Shown in pieces: positions 24,909-33,366 of a stretch of DNA of 34,902 bases. Below the pieces are notes generated by a model. The model made no database searches, was not told where the DNA came from, and worked only from the letters and a program-made list of their open reading frames with translations. The stretch spans positions 1 through 34,902 of the forward strand of contig DGTF01000044.1 of assembly GCA_002394235.1 (NCBI GenBank), in the 5' to 3' direction. A program made the translations under genes and the position numbers. How positions within the stretch are numbered: the stretch's first letter is position 1; the number at the start of each line of letters is the position of its first letter. Origin of the DNA: Eubacterium sp. UBA4343. GTDB lineage: Bacteria > Bacillota > Clostridia > Lachnospirales > Lachnospiraceae.

Positions 24909-26204
24909 TTATTTCTTCAGGCTGCTCTTGCGGTAAATAATATCGTCTCTTCCCGGTCCGTTCGAAACCATGGTGATCGGATAACCGATCTGGCTCTCGA
25001 TGAAATTCACATAATCCTGTGCTTCCTGCGGGAGGTCCTCAAAGCGGCGGATTCCGCGGATATCGGATTTCCAGCCCTTGAATACCTTGTATACCGGCTT
25101 GCATCTCTTCAGATCCTTTGTCACAGGGAATTCCGTGATTTCCTTTCCGTCGAGTTCATAAGCGACACATACCGGTATCTCATCGAGATATCCGAGATCA
25201 TCCAGCACGGTAAACGCAACATCTGTGCAGCCCTGCAGCCTGCATCCGTATTTTGACGCGACGCAGTCATACCAGCCCACACGTCTCGGACGTCCTGTCG
25301 TTGCTCCGTATTCACCGCCGTCTCCGCCGTGATTTCGCAGAGCTGTCGCCTCGTCTCCGAAGATCTCCGATACGAATTCCCCGGCGCCGACCGCTGAAGA
25401 ATATGCCTTTGACACAACGACAATCTGTTTGATCTCATACGGAGGAATTCCCGCTCCGATCGCTCCGTATCCGGCAAGCGGGGAAGAGGAGGTAACCATC
25501 GGATAAATGCCGTGATCCGGATCCTTCATCGTTCCGAGCTGACCCTCGAGAAGAATGGTCTTTCCTTCCCGGATCGCGCCGTCCAGATAGAGGGACACAT
25601 TTCCGAGATAAGGCTTCACCTTCTCCCGTCTCTCCTTAATCCACTGAAGCAGTCCCTTGCGGTCAATCGGGTCGGTGTGATAGAGGTTCTCCAGAAGAAC
25701 ATCCTTCTGATCCGCGATCCGGTTGATCTTCTCCATCAGAACGTCGTCATCCTGGTAAAATTCATTGATCTGCCATCCGATCTTGGCAAACTTATCCGAA
25801 TAGAAAGGCGCAATTCCGGATTTGGTGGATCCGAAGGATTTACCCGCAAGCCGCGCCTCTTCCAGAGAATCAAACTTCACATGATACGGCATCATAACCT
25901 GAACACGATCAGAGACCATGAGCTGCGGCGTCGGCACTCCCTTTGATGTGATGTCCGAGAGCTCACTGAGAAATTTGTCGATATCAAAGGCCATGCCGTT
26001 TCCGATGATATTCATGATATTCTGGTGAAACACCCCTGACGGCATCGTGTGGAGCGCAAACTTTCCATACTCATTTACGATTGTGTGACCGGCATTGGCT
26101 CCGCCCTGAAAACGGATGACCACATCCGCCTCATTGGCCAGAGTATCGGTGATCTTGCCTTTTCCTTCGTCTCCCCAGTTCGCTCCTACAACTGCTTTTA
26201 CCAT
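24909..26204 (-). CDS. purA: Adenylosuccinate synthetase
   Basis: First step from IMP to AMP: GTP-dependent joining of aspartate to IMP. 431 residues, typical length. The phosphate loop is GDEGKGK (11-17), followed by GGANAGHTIV (with the catalytic His), LGTMKDPDHGIYPMVTSSSPLAGYG and TTGRPRRVGWYD. The ATG at 26204 has AAGGAGG upstream. It sits directly after purB, whose product performs the next step, with a 211-nt structured spacer between them. Confidence 0.97.
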   Translation of the reverse strand: MVKAVVGANWGDEGKGKITDTLANEADVVIRFQGGANAGHTIVNEYGKFALHTMPSGVFHQNIMNIIGNGMAFDIDKFLSELSDITSKGVPTPQLMVSDRVQVMMPYHVKFDSLEEARLAGKSFGSTKSGIAPFYSDKFAKIGWQINEFYQDDDVLMEKINRIADQKDVLLENLYHTDPIDRKGLLQWIKERREKVKPYLGNVSLYLDGAIREGKTILLEGQLGTMKDPDHGIYPMVTSSSPLAGYGAIGAGIPPYEIKQIVVVSKAYSSAVGAGEFVSEIFGDEATALRNHGGDGGEYGATTGRPRRVGWYDCVASKYGCRLQGCTDVAFTVLDDLGYLDEIPVCVAYELDGKEITEFPVTKDLKRCKPVYKVFKGWKSDIRGIRRFEDLPQEAQDYVNFIESQIGYPITMVSNGPGRDDIIYRKSSLKK

Positions 26205-26225
26205 TCTAGGTCCTCCTTATTCTTC

Positions 26226-26333
26226 GTCTGCATTGGCAATATGCAGACAATCCAGCAGATACATTTCCATGCCCCAAGGTCAGGGCATCGCAAACAGATA
26301 CATTTCCATGCCCCAAAGCCGGGGCATCACAAT
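26226..26333 (-). repeat. Three hairpins incl. a 39-nt tandem duplication between purB and purA
   Basis: Two 39-nt units, 26256-26294 and 26295-26333, match at 34 of 39 positions. Each carries a hairpin: ATGCCC/GGGCAT at 26269-26288 and ATGCCCC/GGGGCAT at 26308-26327. The seventh pair of copy 1 is C-A on the plus strand but G-U in the minus-strand mRNA, so the fold is kept only in the transcript of purB-purA. A third hairpin, GTCTGCAT/ATGCAGAC (26226-26248), stands just above the purA ribosome site. No U-tract follows any of them, so they are more likely mRNA processing, stability or translation elements than terminators. Confidence 0.75.
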
Positions 26334-26415
26334 ATGTTTAAGTACGGATCGTCCGTGCGGGCGTTCCTCATGCGCGGCGGTCCTGTCTTTGTTTCTTCGG
26401 TACTTGTGCCCTATG

Positions 26416-27852
26416 TCAGACGTTGATCTCCGCCTTCATACCGAGCAGATCCTTTCTCTCCTTCAGAATCGGATAAACCACCTCGTTCAGATATTTGTCT
26501 ACCTGATATGGCGCGCGTCCCACGTACTTCTTCGGGTCCATAGACTTCTGCAGATCCTCAAGGGACAGATGGAAGGTCGGATCCTTCGCGATTCTCTCCA
26601 GCAGATCGTTGTCCTTTCCCTCCACCTTGACCGTCTTTCCGGCCTCCATGGAAAGCTCACGGATCCTCTCGTGAAGCTCCTGACGATCTCCGCCGGCTTT
26701 CGTCGCATCCATCATGATGTTTTCCGTCGCCATAAACGGAAGCTCCGCCATCAGATGCTTCTCGATAACCTTCGGGTAAACGACGAGTCCGTCCACCACA
26801 TTCATCATCAGATCAAGGATACCGTCCGTCGCCAGAAATCCCTCGGCAATGGAGATTCTCTTATTGGCAGAATCATCGAGCGTTCTCTCAAACCACTGTT
26901 CCGCAGACGTCATTGCCGGGTTCAGCGCATCAATCATAACATATCTCGACAGAGACGCGATTCTCTCATCTCTCATCGGATTTCTCTTATAGGCCATGGC
27001 GGATGATCCGATCTGGCTCTTCTCGAATGGCTCCTCAACCTCTTTCAGGTGCTGCAGAAGGCGAATGTCATTGGAGAACTTGTGCGCGCTTGCCGCGATG
27101 CCTGCCAGAACATTGCACACCCTGGTATCGACCTTTCTCGAGTAGGTCTGTCCGGATACCGGATAGCAGGAAGTGAAGCCCATCTTCTCCGCAATCATCG
27201 GGTCCAGCCTGTCACACTTCTCCTGATCACCGTTGAACAGCTCCAGGAAGCTTGCCTGCGTACCTGTAGTTCCCTTGGAACCCAGAAGCTTCAGCGTTCC
27301 CTGTACGTATTCCAGATCCTCCAGATCCATCACAAACTCATTGAGCCACAGAGTGGCGCGCTTGCCGAGCGTGGTCGGCTGTGCCGGCTGAAAATGTGTA
27401 AATGCGAGGCACGGCTGATTTTTCTCCTTGTCTGCAAACTTCGCAAGCTCATTGATTACGTTGACAAGCTTTCTGCGGATCAGCTTCAGCGCCTCACTCA
27501 TAATGATGATATCTGTATTGTCACCGACGTAACAGGAGGTTGCGCCAAGGTGAATGATTCCCTTCGCTTTCGGGCACTGAACACCGTAGGCATATACATG
27601 AGACATTACATCGTGACGCACTTCCTTCTCGCGCGCTCTCGCCACATCATAATTGATGTCCGTGACATGCTCCTTCATCTCATCGATCTGCTCCTGGGTA
27701 ATCGGAAGTCCGAGCTCTTTCTCTGTCTCTGCCAGAGCAATCCACAGTCTTCTCCAGGTCGAGAACTTGAAATCCTGGGAAAAAATGTACTGCATCTCTT
27801 TGCTTGCATAACGCTCGGAAAGCGGGCTGCTGTAACGGTCTGTTGTGCTCAT
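26416..27852 (-). CDS. purB: Adenylosuccinate lyase
   Basis: Cleaves SAICAR and adenylosuccinate, releasing fumarate, in purine synthesis. 478 residues, of the longer (about 475) branch of the family. The superfamily signature reads GSSAMAYKRNPMRDE (282-296). The catalytic-side segments include HLGATSCYVGDNTD (near 101-114), THFQPAQPTTLGKR and TGTQASF. I use the ATG at 27852, with GGAAGGAAG upstream. The frame continues 57 codons, but that part runs across the likely transcription start and has no family similarity. The gene heads a run of minus-strand genes (purA, lipoprotein, glyQS, arcC). Confidence 0.96.
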   Translation of the reverse strand: MSTTDRYSSPLSERYASKEMQYIFSQDFKFSTWRRLWIALAETEKELGLPITQEQIDEMKEHVTDINYDVARAREKEVRHDVMSHVYAYGVQCPKAKGIIHLGATSCYVGDNTDIIIMSEALKLIRRKLVNVINELAKFADKEKNQPCLAFTHFQPAQPTTLGKRATLWLNEFVMDLEDLEYVQGTLKLLGSKGTTGTQASFLELFNGDQEKCDRLDPMIAEKMGFTSCYPVSGQTYSRKVDTRVCNVLAGIAASAHKFSNDIRLLQHLKEVEEPFEKSQIGSSAMAYKRNPMRDERIASLSRYVMIDALNPAMTSAEQWFERTLDDSANKRISIAEGFLATDGILDLMMNVVDGLVVYPKVIEKHLMAELPFMATENIMMDATKAGGDRQELHERIRELSMEAGKTVKVEGKDNDLLERIAKDPTFHLSLEDLQKSMDPKKYVGRAPYQVDKYLNEVVYPILKERKDLLGMKAEINV

Positions 27853-27969
27853 AAGATTCTGCTTCCTTCCTGTCACTTCCGCGTGACTGTAAGTGATTCC
27901 TTTATTTCTGCTGCTTTCATCAGCGCCATCAGGAACGTATCCCTCACGGTATTTCTCTTTAAAAGCAAC

Positions 27970-28040
27970 AGCGCAACCGGCGCCGGAAATTCCGGGCACA
28001 ATTGCGCTATAATTATAAAGCATTCATAATTTAAAAGCAA
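27970..28040 (-). promoter_or_regulatory. purB promoter and leader hairpin
   Basis: On the minus strand TTGCTT (28035-28040), a 17-nt spacer and TATAAT (28012-28017). The transcript would begin near 28005, giving a leader of about 150 nt. AGCGCAA (27970-27976) pairs with TTGCGCT (28002-28008), with a nested CCGGAA/TTCCGG stem (27983-27995), so the first bases of the RNA would fold. No purine riboswitch core was recognised. Confidence 0.65.
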
Positions 28041-28128
28041 CCTGCCAGACCCTGAAATATGCGTGCCTGCACAGATGCCTGCACAGATCCCGTACCGTGC
28101 GGCATCCTCCGGATCCGTTCTGGTGCTG

Positions 28129-28899
28129 TTACTGCGGATTGCTGTATCCGGCAAGGAACTGCTTTGTTCTCTCGTGCGCGGGATGCTCAAACACATCTTC
28201 CGGTGTTCCCTTTTCCAGGATGATGCCGTTGTCCATGAAAATCACCTGATCCGCCACATCATGGGCGAATTTCATCTCATGTGTCACAATGATCATCGTC
28301 GTATGGTTATCTGCCAGCTCACGGATTACCCGAAGCACCTCTCCGGTGAGCTCCGGATCAAGCGCCGACGTCGGCTCATCGAAGCAGAGAATATCCGGTT
28401 GAAGAGCAAGTGCTCTCGCAATCGCCACCCTCTGCTGCTGTCCTCCGGAAAGCTGATGCGGATAGTTGTCGCTTCGGTTGGACAGTCCCATCTGTTCCAG
28501 AAGTTCCCTCGCCCTCGCCTCAATCTCTCCGTTGTCAGTCCTGTGATGCGCCTGCGCATCCAGCTTGGGCGCAAGCATGATATTCTCCAGTGCTGTGTAC
28601 TGCGGAAACAGATTGAAGGACTGAAACACCAGGCCGAAATGAAGCCTTTTCTTCCGGATTTCCTCTTCCGATGCCTTTTTTCTGTTCTCTCCGTCAAACA
28701 GAATCTCATCACGGATCTGTATCCTGCCTCTGTCCGGTTTTTCAAGGAAATTCAGGCAGCGCAGCAATGTGGTTTTACCGCTTCCGGAAGAACCGATGAT
28801 TGACAGCGCCTGCCCCTTCTCCATCGAAAAACTGATGTCCCGGAGAACCTCGGTGTCCCCGAAGCTTTTCTGTATATTGCTAACCTCCAGTAGAGCCAT
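28129..28899 (-). CDS. Amino-acid ABC transporter ATP-binding protein (GlnQ type)
   Basis: ATPase of a polar amino-acid importer, 256 residues. Walker A is GSSGSGKTT (36-44), the Q-loop is [10 protein letters not shown], the signature is [15 protein letters not shown] (150-164), Walker B is [12 protein letters not shown], and the H-loop is IIVTHEM. Such short, single-cassette PAAT ATPases work with a GlnP-like permease and a family-3 binding protein, both encoded upstream in the same direction. The ATG at 28899 has AAGGAG 9 nt upstream. A 29-nt tandem array fills the spacer before it. Confidence 0.95.
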   Translation of the reverse strand: MALLEVSNIQKSFGDTEVLRDISFSMEKGQALSIIGSSGSGKTTLLRCLNFLEKPDRGRIQIRDEILFDGENRKKASEEEIRKKRLHFGLVFQSFNLFPQYTALENIMLAPKLDAQAHHRTDNGEIEARARELLEQMGLSNRSDNYPHQLSGGQQQRVAIARALALQPDILCFDEPTSALDPELTGEVLRVIRELADNHTTMIIVTHEMKFAHDVADQVIFMDNGIILEKGTPEDVFEHPAHERTKQFLAGYSNPQ

Positions 28900-29000
28900 C
28901 TTCTACTACTCCTTTACTGATATTTGTCCTTATACGCCTGCAGGCTCATCAGACTCCTGCACACATCGCCGGTCACCGCTCCATTCCCGGCCGGCAAACA

Positions 29001-29175
29001 GAAAGCAACTATATTCGCACTCTGCCTGCGGAAACTACTGTATTCCCGCTCTGCCAGCAGAAACCACTGCATTCCCGCTCTGCCAGCGGAAACTACTGTA
29101 TTCCCGCTCAGCCAGCGGAGACTACTGTATTCCCGCTCTGTCAGCGGAAACTACTGTATTGCTGGCCTGTCAGCG
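29001..29175. repeat. Six-unit 29-nt tandem array with a hairpin in most units
   Basis: Units start at 29001 (30 nt), 29031, 29060, 29089, 29118 and 29147 (29 nt each) with no spacers. The consensus contains GTATTCCCGCTCTGCCAGCG. The best units form CCGCT-(5 nt)-AGCGG, with the stem constant and the loop varying (CTGCC, CAGCC, CTGTC). The last unit overlaps the stop codon of the permease gene, so the array appears to have grown from the 3' end of that gene. It fills most of the 270-nt permease-ATPase spacer (28900-29169). Absence of variable spacers excludes a CRISPR. Confidence 0.85.
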
Positions 29176-29826
29176 GAAATAGCTGAGTCTTTTCTCTATA
29201 TAATGGAAGAGCCATGTCAGCAGCGCGCTGAAGATCAGATAGAACGCTCCAGTATAAAACAGCGGCCAGATAATTCCCGCGCTTTTAATGTATGCCTGCC
29301 CTGCCCAGATTACTTCATAGACTGCGATAACTCTCGCCAGAGAAGTATCCTTGACCAGCGTGATGACCTCATTGGATATCGGCGGAACAATCCGCTTCAC
29401 AACCTGCAGAAGTACAATTTTTCGGAAAATCTGTCCCCTGGTCATTCCGAGCACTTCACCGGCCTCATACTGACCGACCGGGATTGCCTGAATCCCGCCC
29501 CGGTAAATCACGGAAAAATAGCAGGCATAATTGATGACAAAGGCAACGAGCGCCGCGATAAATCTTCCCCCGTCTCCGGCTCCCCAGATGTTTTTCTGCA
29601 TAATAATTCCGGGGCCATAATATATAATCAGAAGCTGCAGCAGAAGCGGAGTTCCGCGGACGATCCAGATCAGGAAATTAATTGGTATGTTGATCACTTT
29701 TACCTTGCTCATGGATCCGAAACTGATGAACAGTCCGAGCGGAAGCGAAAAAACCAGTGTCAGCGCGAACAGCTTCAGCGTCATGAGGAAGCCCTCGAGC
29801 AGGGATAATGTAACTTCAGCAAACAT
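29170..29826 (-). CDS. Amino-acid ABC transporter permease (GlnP/HisM type)
   Basis: 218 residues, membrane subunit of a polar amino-acid importer. Landmarks are the N-terminal LLEGFLMTLKLFALTLV helix, IWIVRGTPLLLQLLIIYYG (the family RGTPLL motif), and an EAA-like loop around YEAGEVLGMTRGQIFRKIVLLQ, followed by PPISNEVITLVKDTSLA. I place the start at the ATG 29826, with AGGG 7 nt upstream; a TTG 15 codons earlier has no ribosome site and lies in a structured region. It follows the binding-protein gene and precedes the ATPase gene. The stop codon lies within the 29-nt repeat array. Confidence 0.93.
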   Translation of the reverse strand: MFAEVTLSLLEGFLMTLKLFALTLVFSLPLGLFISFGSMSKVKVINIPINFLIWIVRGTPLLLQLLIIYYGPGIIMQKNIWGAGDGGRFIAALVAFVINYACYFSVIYRGGIQAIPVGQYEAGEVLGMTRGQIFRKIVLLQVVKRIVPPISNEVITLVKDTSLARVIAVYEVIWAGQAYIKSAGIIWPLFYTGAFYLIFSALLTWLFHYIEKRLSYFR

Positions 29827-29860
29827 AAATATGCCCTCGAATTCTTTTATACACTCAAAA

Positions 29861-29958
29861 CTGTCACACAAACCGGCGCCGCTCCGCCGGTCAATACCGG
29901 CGGCAGACGCCCCTGTTCATGTGACAGTCCGATAAACCTTTATGCCCCGCAGCGGGGC
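29861..29958 (-). promoter_or_regulatory. Nested hairpins between binding-protein and permease genes
   Basis: CTGTCACA (29861-29868) pairs with TGTGACAG (29920-29927). Inside it a perfect 8-bp stem, CCGCCGGT/ACCGGCGG, lies at 29884-29903. A third stem, GCCCCG/CGGGGC, is at 29944-29958. None has a U-tract. Such intercistronic structures commonly protect the upstream binding-protein message or lower expression downstream; that role is inferred. Confidence 0.6.
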
Positions 29959-29993
29959 AGTCATCACTTATATGGAACCGGATCTGTTCCGGA

Positions 29994-30860
29994 TCATTTC
30001 TGCTCCACAAGAGCATCCTGTACGCCGTATTTTTCGGCGATTGTCTTCATTGTTCCGTCCTGGTAGAGCTTCACAAATTCTTGGTTGATATAGTCAGCAA
30101 GATCAGAGCCCTTGCGGCACCCGACACCATACTCCTCGGTTGTAAGTTCAACCGTATGGGTCAGCTTCTCATAGCTGGTTCCCTTTCCGATCATCGCACC
30201 CGCCATCAGCAGATCAATAATGCTGGCATCAGAGGTTCCCGCGGATACCTCCATCAGAGTATCTGCCTGCGATGACATGGAAGTATAATTCAGTTTGTTC
30301 TCCTTTGCCGCTTCCTCACCCGCAGAACCAGCCTCAACCGCAAAGGAAAGATCCTTCAGGGAATCAACCGTCTGGTACTTATCTGCCTTATCCTCCGGGA
30401 CAACCACAACCTGTGCATTGTTCAGGTATGCGTTCGTGCAGGCCATTGACTTTGTAACCTCATCGGTAAGCGTCATGCCATTCCAGACCACATCGATGCT
30501 CTTGTTGTCAAGCTCCAGGATCTTGTTGTCCCAGTCGATCTCGACGAACTTTACCTCAACGCCAAGATCCTTTCCGACTTCACGGGCAAGGTCCGCGTCA
30601 AATCCGATCCACTCATCTGATCCGTCTTCCTTATAATCCATCGGCGCAAAATCGGTAATTCCGACAATAAGGCTTCCTTTTTTCTTGATATAATCCACAT
30701 CACTCCCGGACGATGATCCGGATGCGGTGGATGAAGCAGCTGTCACTGCCTGCGAAGAAGATGCCGCGGATGCCCCTGTATCCGAAGCCGTGCTTCCGCA
30801 TCCTGCCATAGCCAGTACCATAGAAGCAGCCAGTACACCGCTGATGATTTTCTTTTTCAT
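29994..30860 (-). CDS. Amino-acid ABC transporter substrate-binding lipoprotein
   Basis: 288 residues, family-3 solute-binding protein. The signal peptide MKKKIISGVLAASMVLAMAG ends at the lipobox Cys, and a Ser/Ala/Gly linker follows. The mature domain shows LIVGITDFAPMDYKED, WIGFDADLAREVGKDLGV, DVVWNGMTLTDE and the hinge return YGVGCRKGSDLADYIN. The ligand is a polar amino acid or close analogue and is not identifiable further. I use the ATG at 30860, with GGGAG upstream, which gives a proper signal peptide; the frame extends 18 codons further without one. First gene of the importer operon, with a promoter at 30954-30983. Confidence 0.93.
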   Translation of the reverse strand: MKKKIISGVLAASMVLAMAGCGSTASDTGASAASSSQAVTAASSTASGSSSGSDVDYIKKKGSLIVGITDFAPMDYKEDGSDEWIGFDADLAREVGKDLGVEVKFVEIDWDNKILELDNKSIDVVWNGMTLTDEVTKSMACTNAYLNNAQVVVVPEDKADKYQTVDSLKDLSFAVEAGSAGEEAAKENKLNYTSMSSQADTLMEVSAGTSDASIIDLLMAGAMIGKGTSYEKLTHTVELTTEEYGVGCRKGSDLADYINQEFVKLYQDGTMKTIAEKYGVQDALVEQK

Positions 30861-30953
30861 ATGTAATTCTCCCTTTCCTGATCCGCGGCTATCATAACCG
30901 TGTCGTATCAACACGTTCTAACTTTACCACGATAAAATCACTTGCGCACGGCT

Positions 30954-30983
30954 ATGGTATCATAGGCAGGAAATCGGTGTCAA
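30954..30983 (-). promoter_or_regulatory. Promoter of the amino-acid importer operon
   Basis: On the minus strand a consensus TTGACA (30978-30983), an 18-nt spacer and TACCAT (30954-30959) preceded by TG one base earlier (extended -10). Transcription would start near 30947, giving a leader of about 85 nt. Confidence 0.7.
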
Positions 30984-30993
30984 GAAAAACCTG

Positions 30994-31068
30994 AAAAATC
31001 CCCGGCAGGCTTATGCCCATCCGGGGATCTGTAAAAAATCCCGGCAGGCTTATGCCCATCCGGGGATT
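30994..31068 (-). terminator. Tandemly duplicated intrinsic terminator
   Basis: Two near-identical terminators, 39 nt apart, lie just past the formate/nitrite channel gene. Copy 1 (30994-31028) has ATCCCCGG/CCGGGGAT; copy 2 (31033-31068) has one bulged G in the same stem. Both share the loop CAGGCTTATGCCCAT, in which GGC and GCC can pair. On the minus strand each ends in a run of five or six T. They also insulate the amino-acid operon promoter, whose -35 box lies 11 nt beyond. Confidence 0.88.
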
Positions 31069-31104
31069 AACCATATGCAGTGAACCGCCCTGCTCCGAGT
31101 TCTC

Positions 31105-31875
31105 TTACGCAGCCTGGTCCCTGATCTGTGCAATGAAGTACGGAATCGCGACGAAAATAATTCCGCCGATCAAATTGCCGATGGTGACCGTGATCAGATT
31201 ATAGAAATATCCTCCGATGGTGACCGCCTGTCCCGCCGGATCCAAAAGCGCTACCGTGAGCTGTGTCATATTCGCGATGCTGTGCTCGAATCCGCAGGTA
31301 ACAAACGCGAACAGGCACCACCAGACCATAATCAGCTTTGCTGCTTCATTCTTTAATTTCACGCCGCACCAGGTTGCGAGGCAGACAAGAATATTGCAGA
31401 GGATACCACGCATCAGCAGCTGCACAAACGGAGCGCTCATCTTCGCCGCCGCACCTGTGGCAAGAAATGTAGAAACCGCCTCCGTATTCATTCCGGAAAA
31501 ATGGAACAGAAGAGCGAGTACAATCGCGCCAAGAAGATTGCCGATCCAGCAGACAACCCACACCTTGCAGGCATCGCCGATTCCTATTTTCTTCTTCAGC
31601 ACACCGCTCATCATTACCAGATTGTTTCCGGTAAAAAGCTCGGCGCCAGCCATAACTACCAGACTCAGGGCTACTCCGAAGGATACGCCCATGACGATCT
31701 TCGTATAAGGAGCTCCGTTCAGAAGCCCTCCCTCCACATTTGTGAGCAGGTTTCCAAATCCGATAAACATTCCCGCAAGTGCGCTCAGCAGCAGATAACC
31801 CAGCGGGTTCTTCTGAAGCAGATTTCTTTTCGCGACTGCGCCATTCGATAAAGCATCATATTCCTGACCAAACAT
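31105..31875 (-). CDS. Formate/nitrite transporter family protein
   Basis: A 256-residue pentameric channel of the FNT family (FocA/NirC/HSC type) with six membrane helices. Family motifs seen are GMFIGFGNLLTN, FTGNNLVMMSG (the conserved E-L-F-T-G-N loop), GNLLGAIVLALLF, RGILCNILVCLATW and GFEHSIANM, with the conserved pore His in FEHS. The start is the ATG at 31875, with GAGGAGGAG upstream; the open frame runs 23 codons further without similarity. In a fermentative anaerobe, formate export or uptake is the likely role; nitrite cannot be excluded. It ends at a duplicated terminator. The upstream spacer 31876-32053 shows no convincing promoter. Confidence 0.95.
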   Translation of the reverse strand: MFGQEYDALSNGAVAKRNLLQKNPLGYLLLSALAGMFIGFGNLLTNVEGGLLNGAPYTKIVMGVSFGVALSLVVMAGAELFTGNNLVMMSGVLKKKIGIGDACKVWVVCWIGNLLGAIVLALLFHFSGMNTEAVSTFLATGAAAKMSAPFVQLLMRGILCNILVCLATWCGVKLKNEAAKLIMVWWCLFAFVTCGFEHSIANMTQLTVALLDPAGQAVTIGGYFYNLITVTIGNLIGGIIFVAIPYFIAQIRDQAA

Positions 31876-32053
31876 CCAGCAATCTCCTCCTCTAAATAGT
31901 TGATGAAATATTGAAGCTGTTTCACTCAGAACATCCTTTTTCATGTTCCATCTATACTTTATCTGAATTCACAGAATTTTGCATCTTTTTCTTGCGAGTT
32001 TTCTGCACAAAGTTCTGCGCGTGTTTTCCAACCCGCTTCCTAAATATTTGTGC

Positions 32054-33202
32054 TTAAATGCACAATTTCTCAGTATAAACGCGATAAACTCTTGGTGATA
32101 TATGACAGAGCATCTCATAATTGAAGCTGGCCGCGGGATCCGCGATCTCCTCTATCGGGATATAACCCTCTCCGTCATGTCCGACCAGTGTGACAATGTC
32201 CTCCACCCTGACATTCGGAATATCCGTCACATCGACCATCATCTGATCCATACACACGCGCCCGAGAATCGGTGCGGACTTTCCGTGAATCAGAACTCTG
32301 CCCTTAGAGGAAAGTGCTCTCGGGTATCCGTCGGCGTATCCCACTGAGACGGTCGCAATTCTGGTTACCGGACGGCTGGTAACATAAGTTGCTCCATAAC
32401 TGACTCCCATACCAGGTCCGACATCCTTCACATGAATGACATGCGCCCTCCACGCAAGCGCAGGAATCAGATCGAGTCTCTCCTTTCTTACTTCCTCCGA
32501 CGGATAGATTCCATACGTGATAATTCCTGAACGCACCATCTCAAAACGGTGCGGATCGTCCGGCTCGTACTCCATAATCGCGGCGCTGTTGCAGACGTGC
32601 CGGATCGGAATGCTGACCCCTCTCTCTGCGAGCATTGAGAGCATTGCGTCATACTTCCCGAACTGTTCCTCACAGTATGTTTTATCTGTCATATCCGCAC
32701 AGGACAGATGCGTAAATAGACCTTCGATCTCCACGTTCGGGAGCTCGGATATCCTCAGTATCTCATCCGCGGCCTCCTCTGTGACCTGAAATCCGATCCG
32801 TGTCATTCCCGTGTCCAGCGCGATATGAATCCGTGCCTTTTTTCCCTCTCGGACCGCAGCCTCATTCAGCTTCCGGGCGTCTTCATAATTGTATATGCTC
32901 GGGCGTATATCCCACGCAATCATCTCACTGTACTGTTCCGGTGAAGTATATCCCAGAATCAGTACCGGACGTACAATATTATGCTCCCGCAGCTCCACAC
33001 CTTCCTCAAGTGTCGCGACAGCAAAAAAGTCCGCAATATCCTCAAGCGACTCTGCGACCCGCACGGCACCGTGTCCGTAAGCATCGGCCTTAACCACCGC
33101 CAGGATCTTCGTCCCCGGCAGAATCCGTTTCCTGGCTTCCTCAACATTGTGATGAATAGCCGGGAGAGAAACCTCCGCATACGTTCTCAGATACTTATCC
33201 AT
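32054..33202 (-). CDS. alr: Alanine racemase
   Basis: PLP-dependent interconversion of L- and D-alanine for peptidoglycan. 382 residues. The PLP lysine is K38 in AVVKADAYGHG, and the second catalytic base is Y269 in GMGVSYGATYV. THLSCADM and GRVCMDQMMVD are further family motifs. The ATG at 33202 has AAGGA 7 nt upstream. It lies downstream of an Lrp/AsnC regulator across a polypurine leader, and may be cotranscribed with or regulated by it. Confidence 0.97.
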   Translation of the reverse strand: MDKYLRTYAEVSLPAIHHNVEEARKRILPGTKILAVVKADAYGHGAVRVAESLEDIADFFAVATLEEGVELREHNIVRPVLILGYTSPEQYSEMIAWDIRPSIYNYEDARKLNEAAVREGKKARIHIALDTGMTRIGFQVTEEAADEILRISELPNVEIEGLFTHLSCADMTDKTYCEEQFGKYDAMLSMLAERGVSIPIRHVCNSAAIMEYEPDDPHRFEMVRSGIITYGIYPSEEVRKERLDLIPALAWRAHVIHVKDVGPGMGVSYGATYVTSRPVTRIATVSVGYADGYPRALSSKGRVLIHGKSAPILGRVCMDQMMVDVTDIPNVRVEDIVTLVGHDGEGYIPIEEIADPAASFNYEMLCHISPRVYRVYTEKLCI

Positions 33203-33230
33203 GACTGTTCCTTCTTTCGGTTACTTTAAT

Positions 33231-33366
33231 CTCTTTCCGCAATTACCCTGCATTTCTCTTGTTATTTCGCTTGCTTCTTTTTTACTTCTCTTTTACTTTT
33301 TTCCCTGCTTTATTTACTTCTTTTTGTTGTTCCTTATTGCATGCCGTTTTTTCTCTTGCTTCTTTT
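33231..33366. other. Long homopurine/homopyrimidine-biased spacer
   Basis: Between lrp and alr the plus strand is almost all T and C, so the minus strand (the transcribed sense strand) is almost all A and G. The bias reaches into the last codons of lrp (KPKSPEKK). No hairpin or promoter is apparent, and the plus-strand Phe/Leu-rich frames here are an effect of the T/C bias and not a gene. Confidence 0.7.

Noticed and set aside
27853..28005. Purine riboswitch in the purB leader
   Set aside because: There is a hairpin, but the conserved purine aptamer junction sequences are not present.
27853..28023. A 57-codon N-terminal extension of purB
   Set aside because: It would start upstream of the predicted transcription start, has no family similarity, and the ATG at 27852 has its own ribosome site.
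29001..29175. CRISPR-like array
   Set aside because: Units are contiguous with no variable spacers, and no cas genes are present; it is a tandem repeat.
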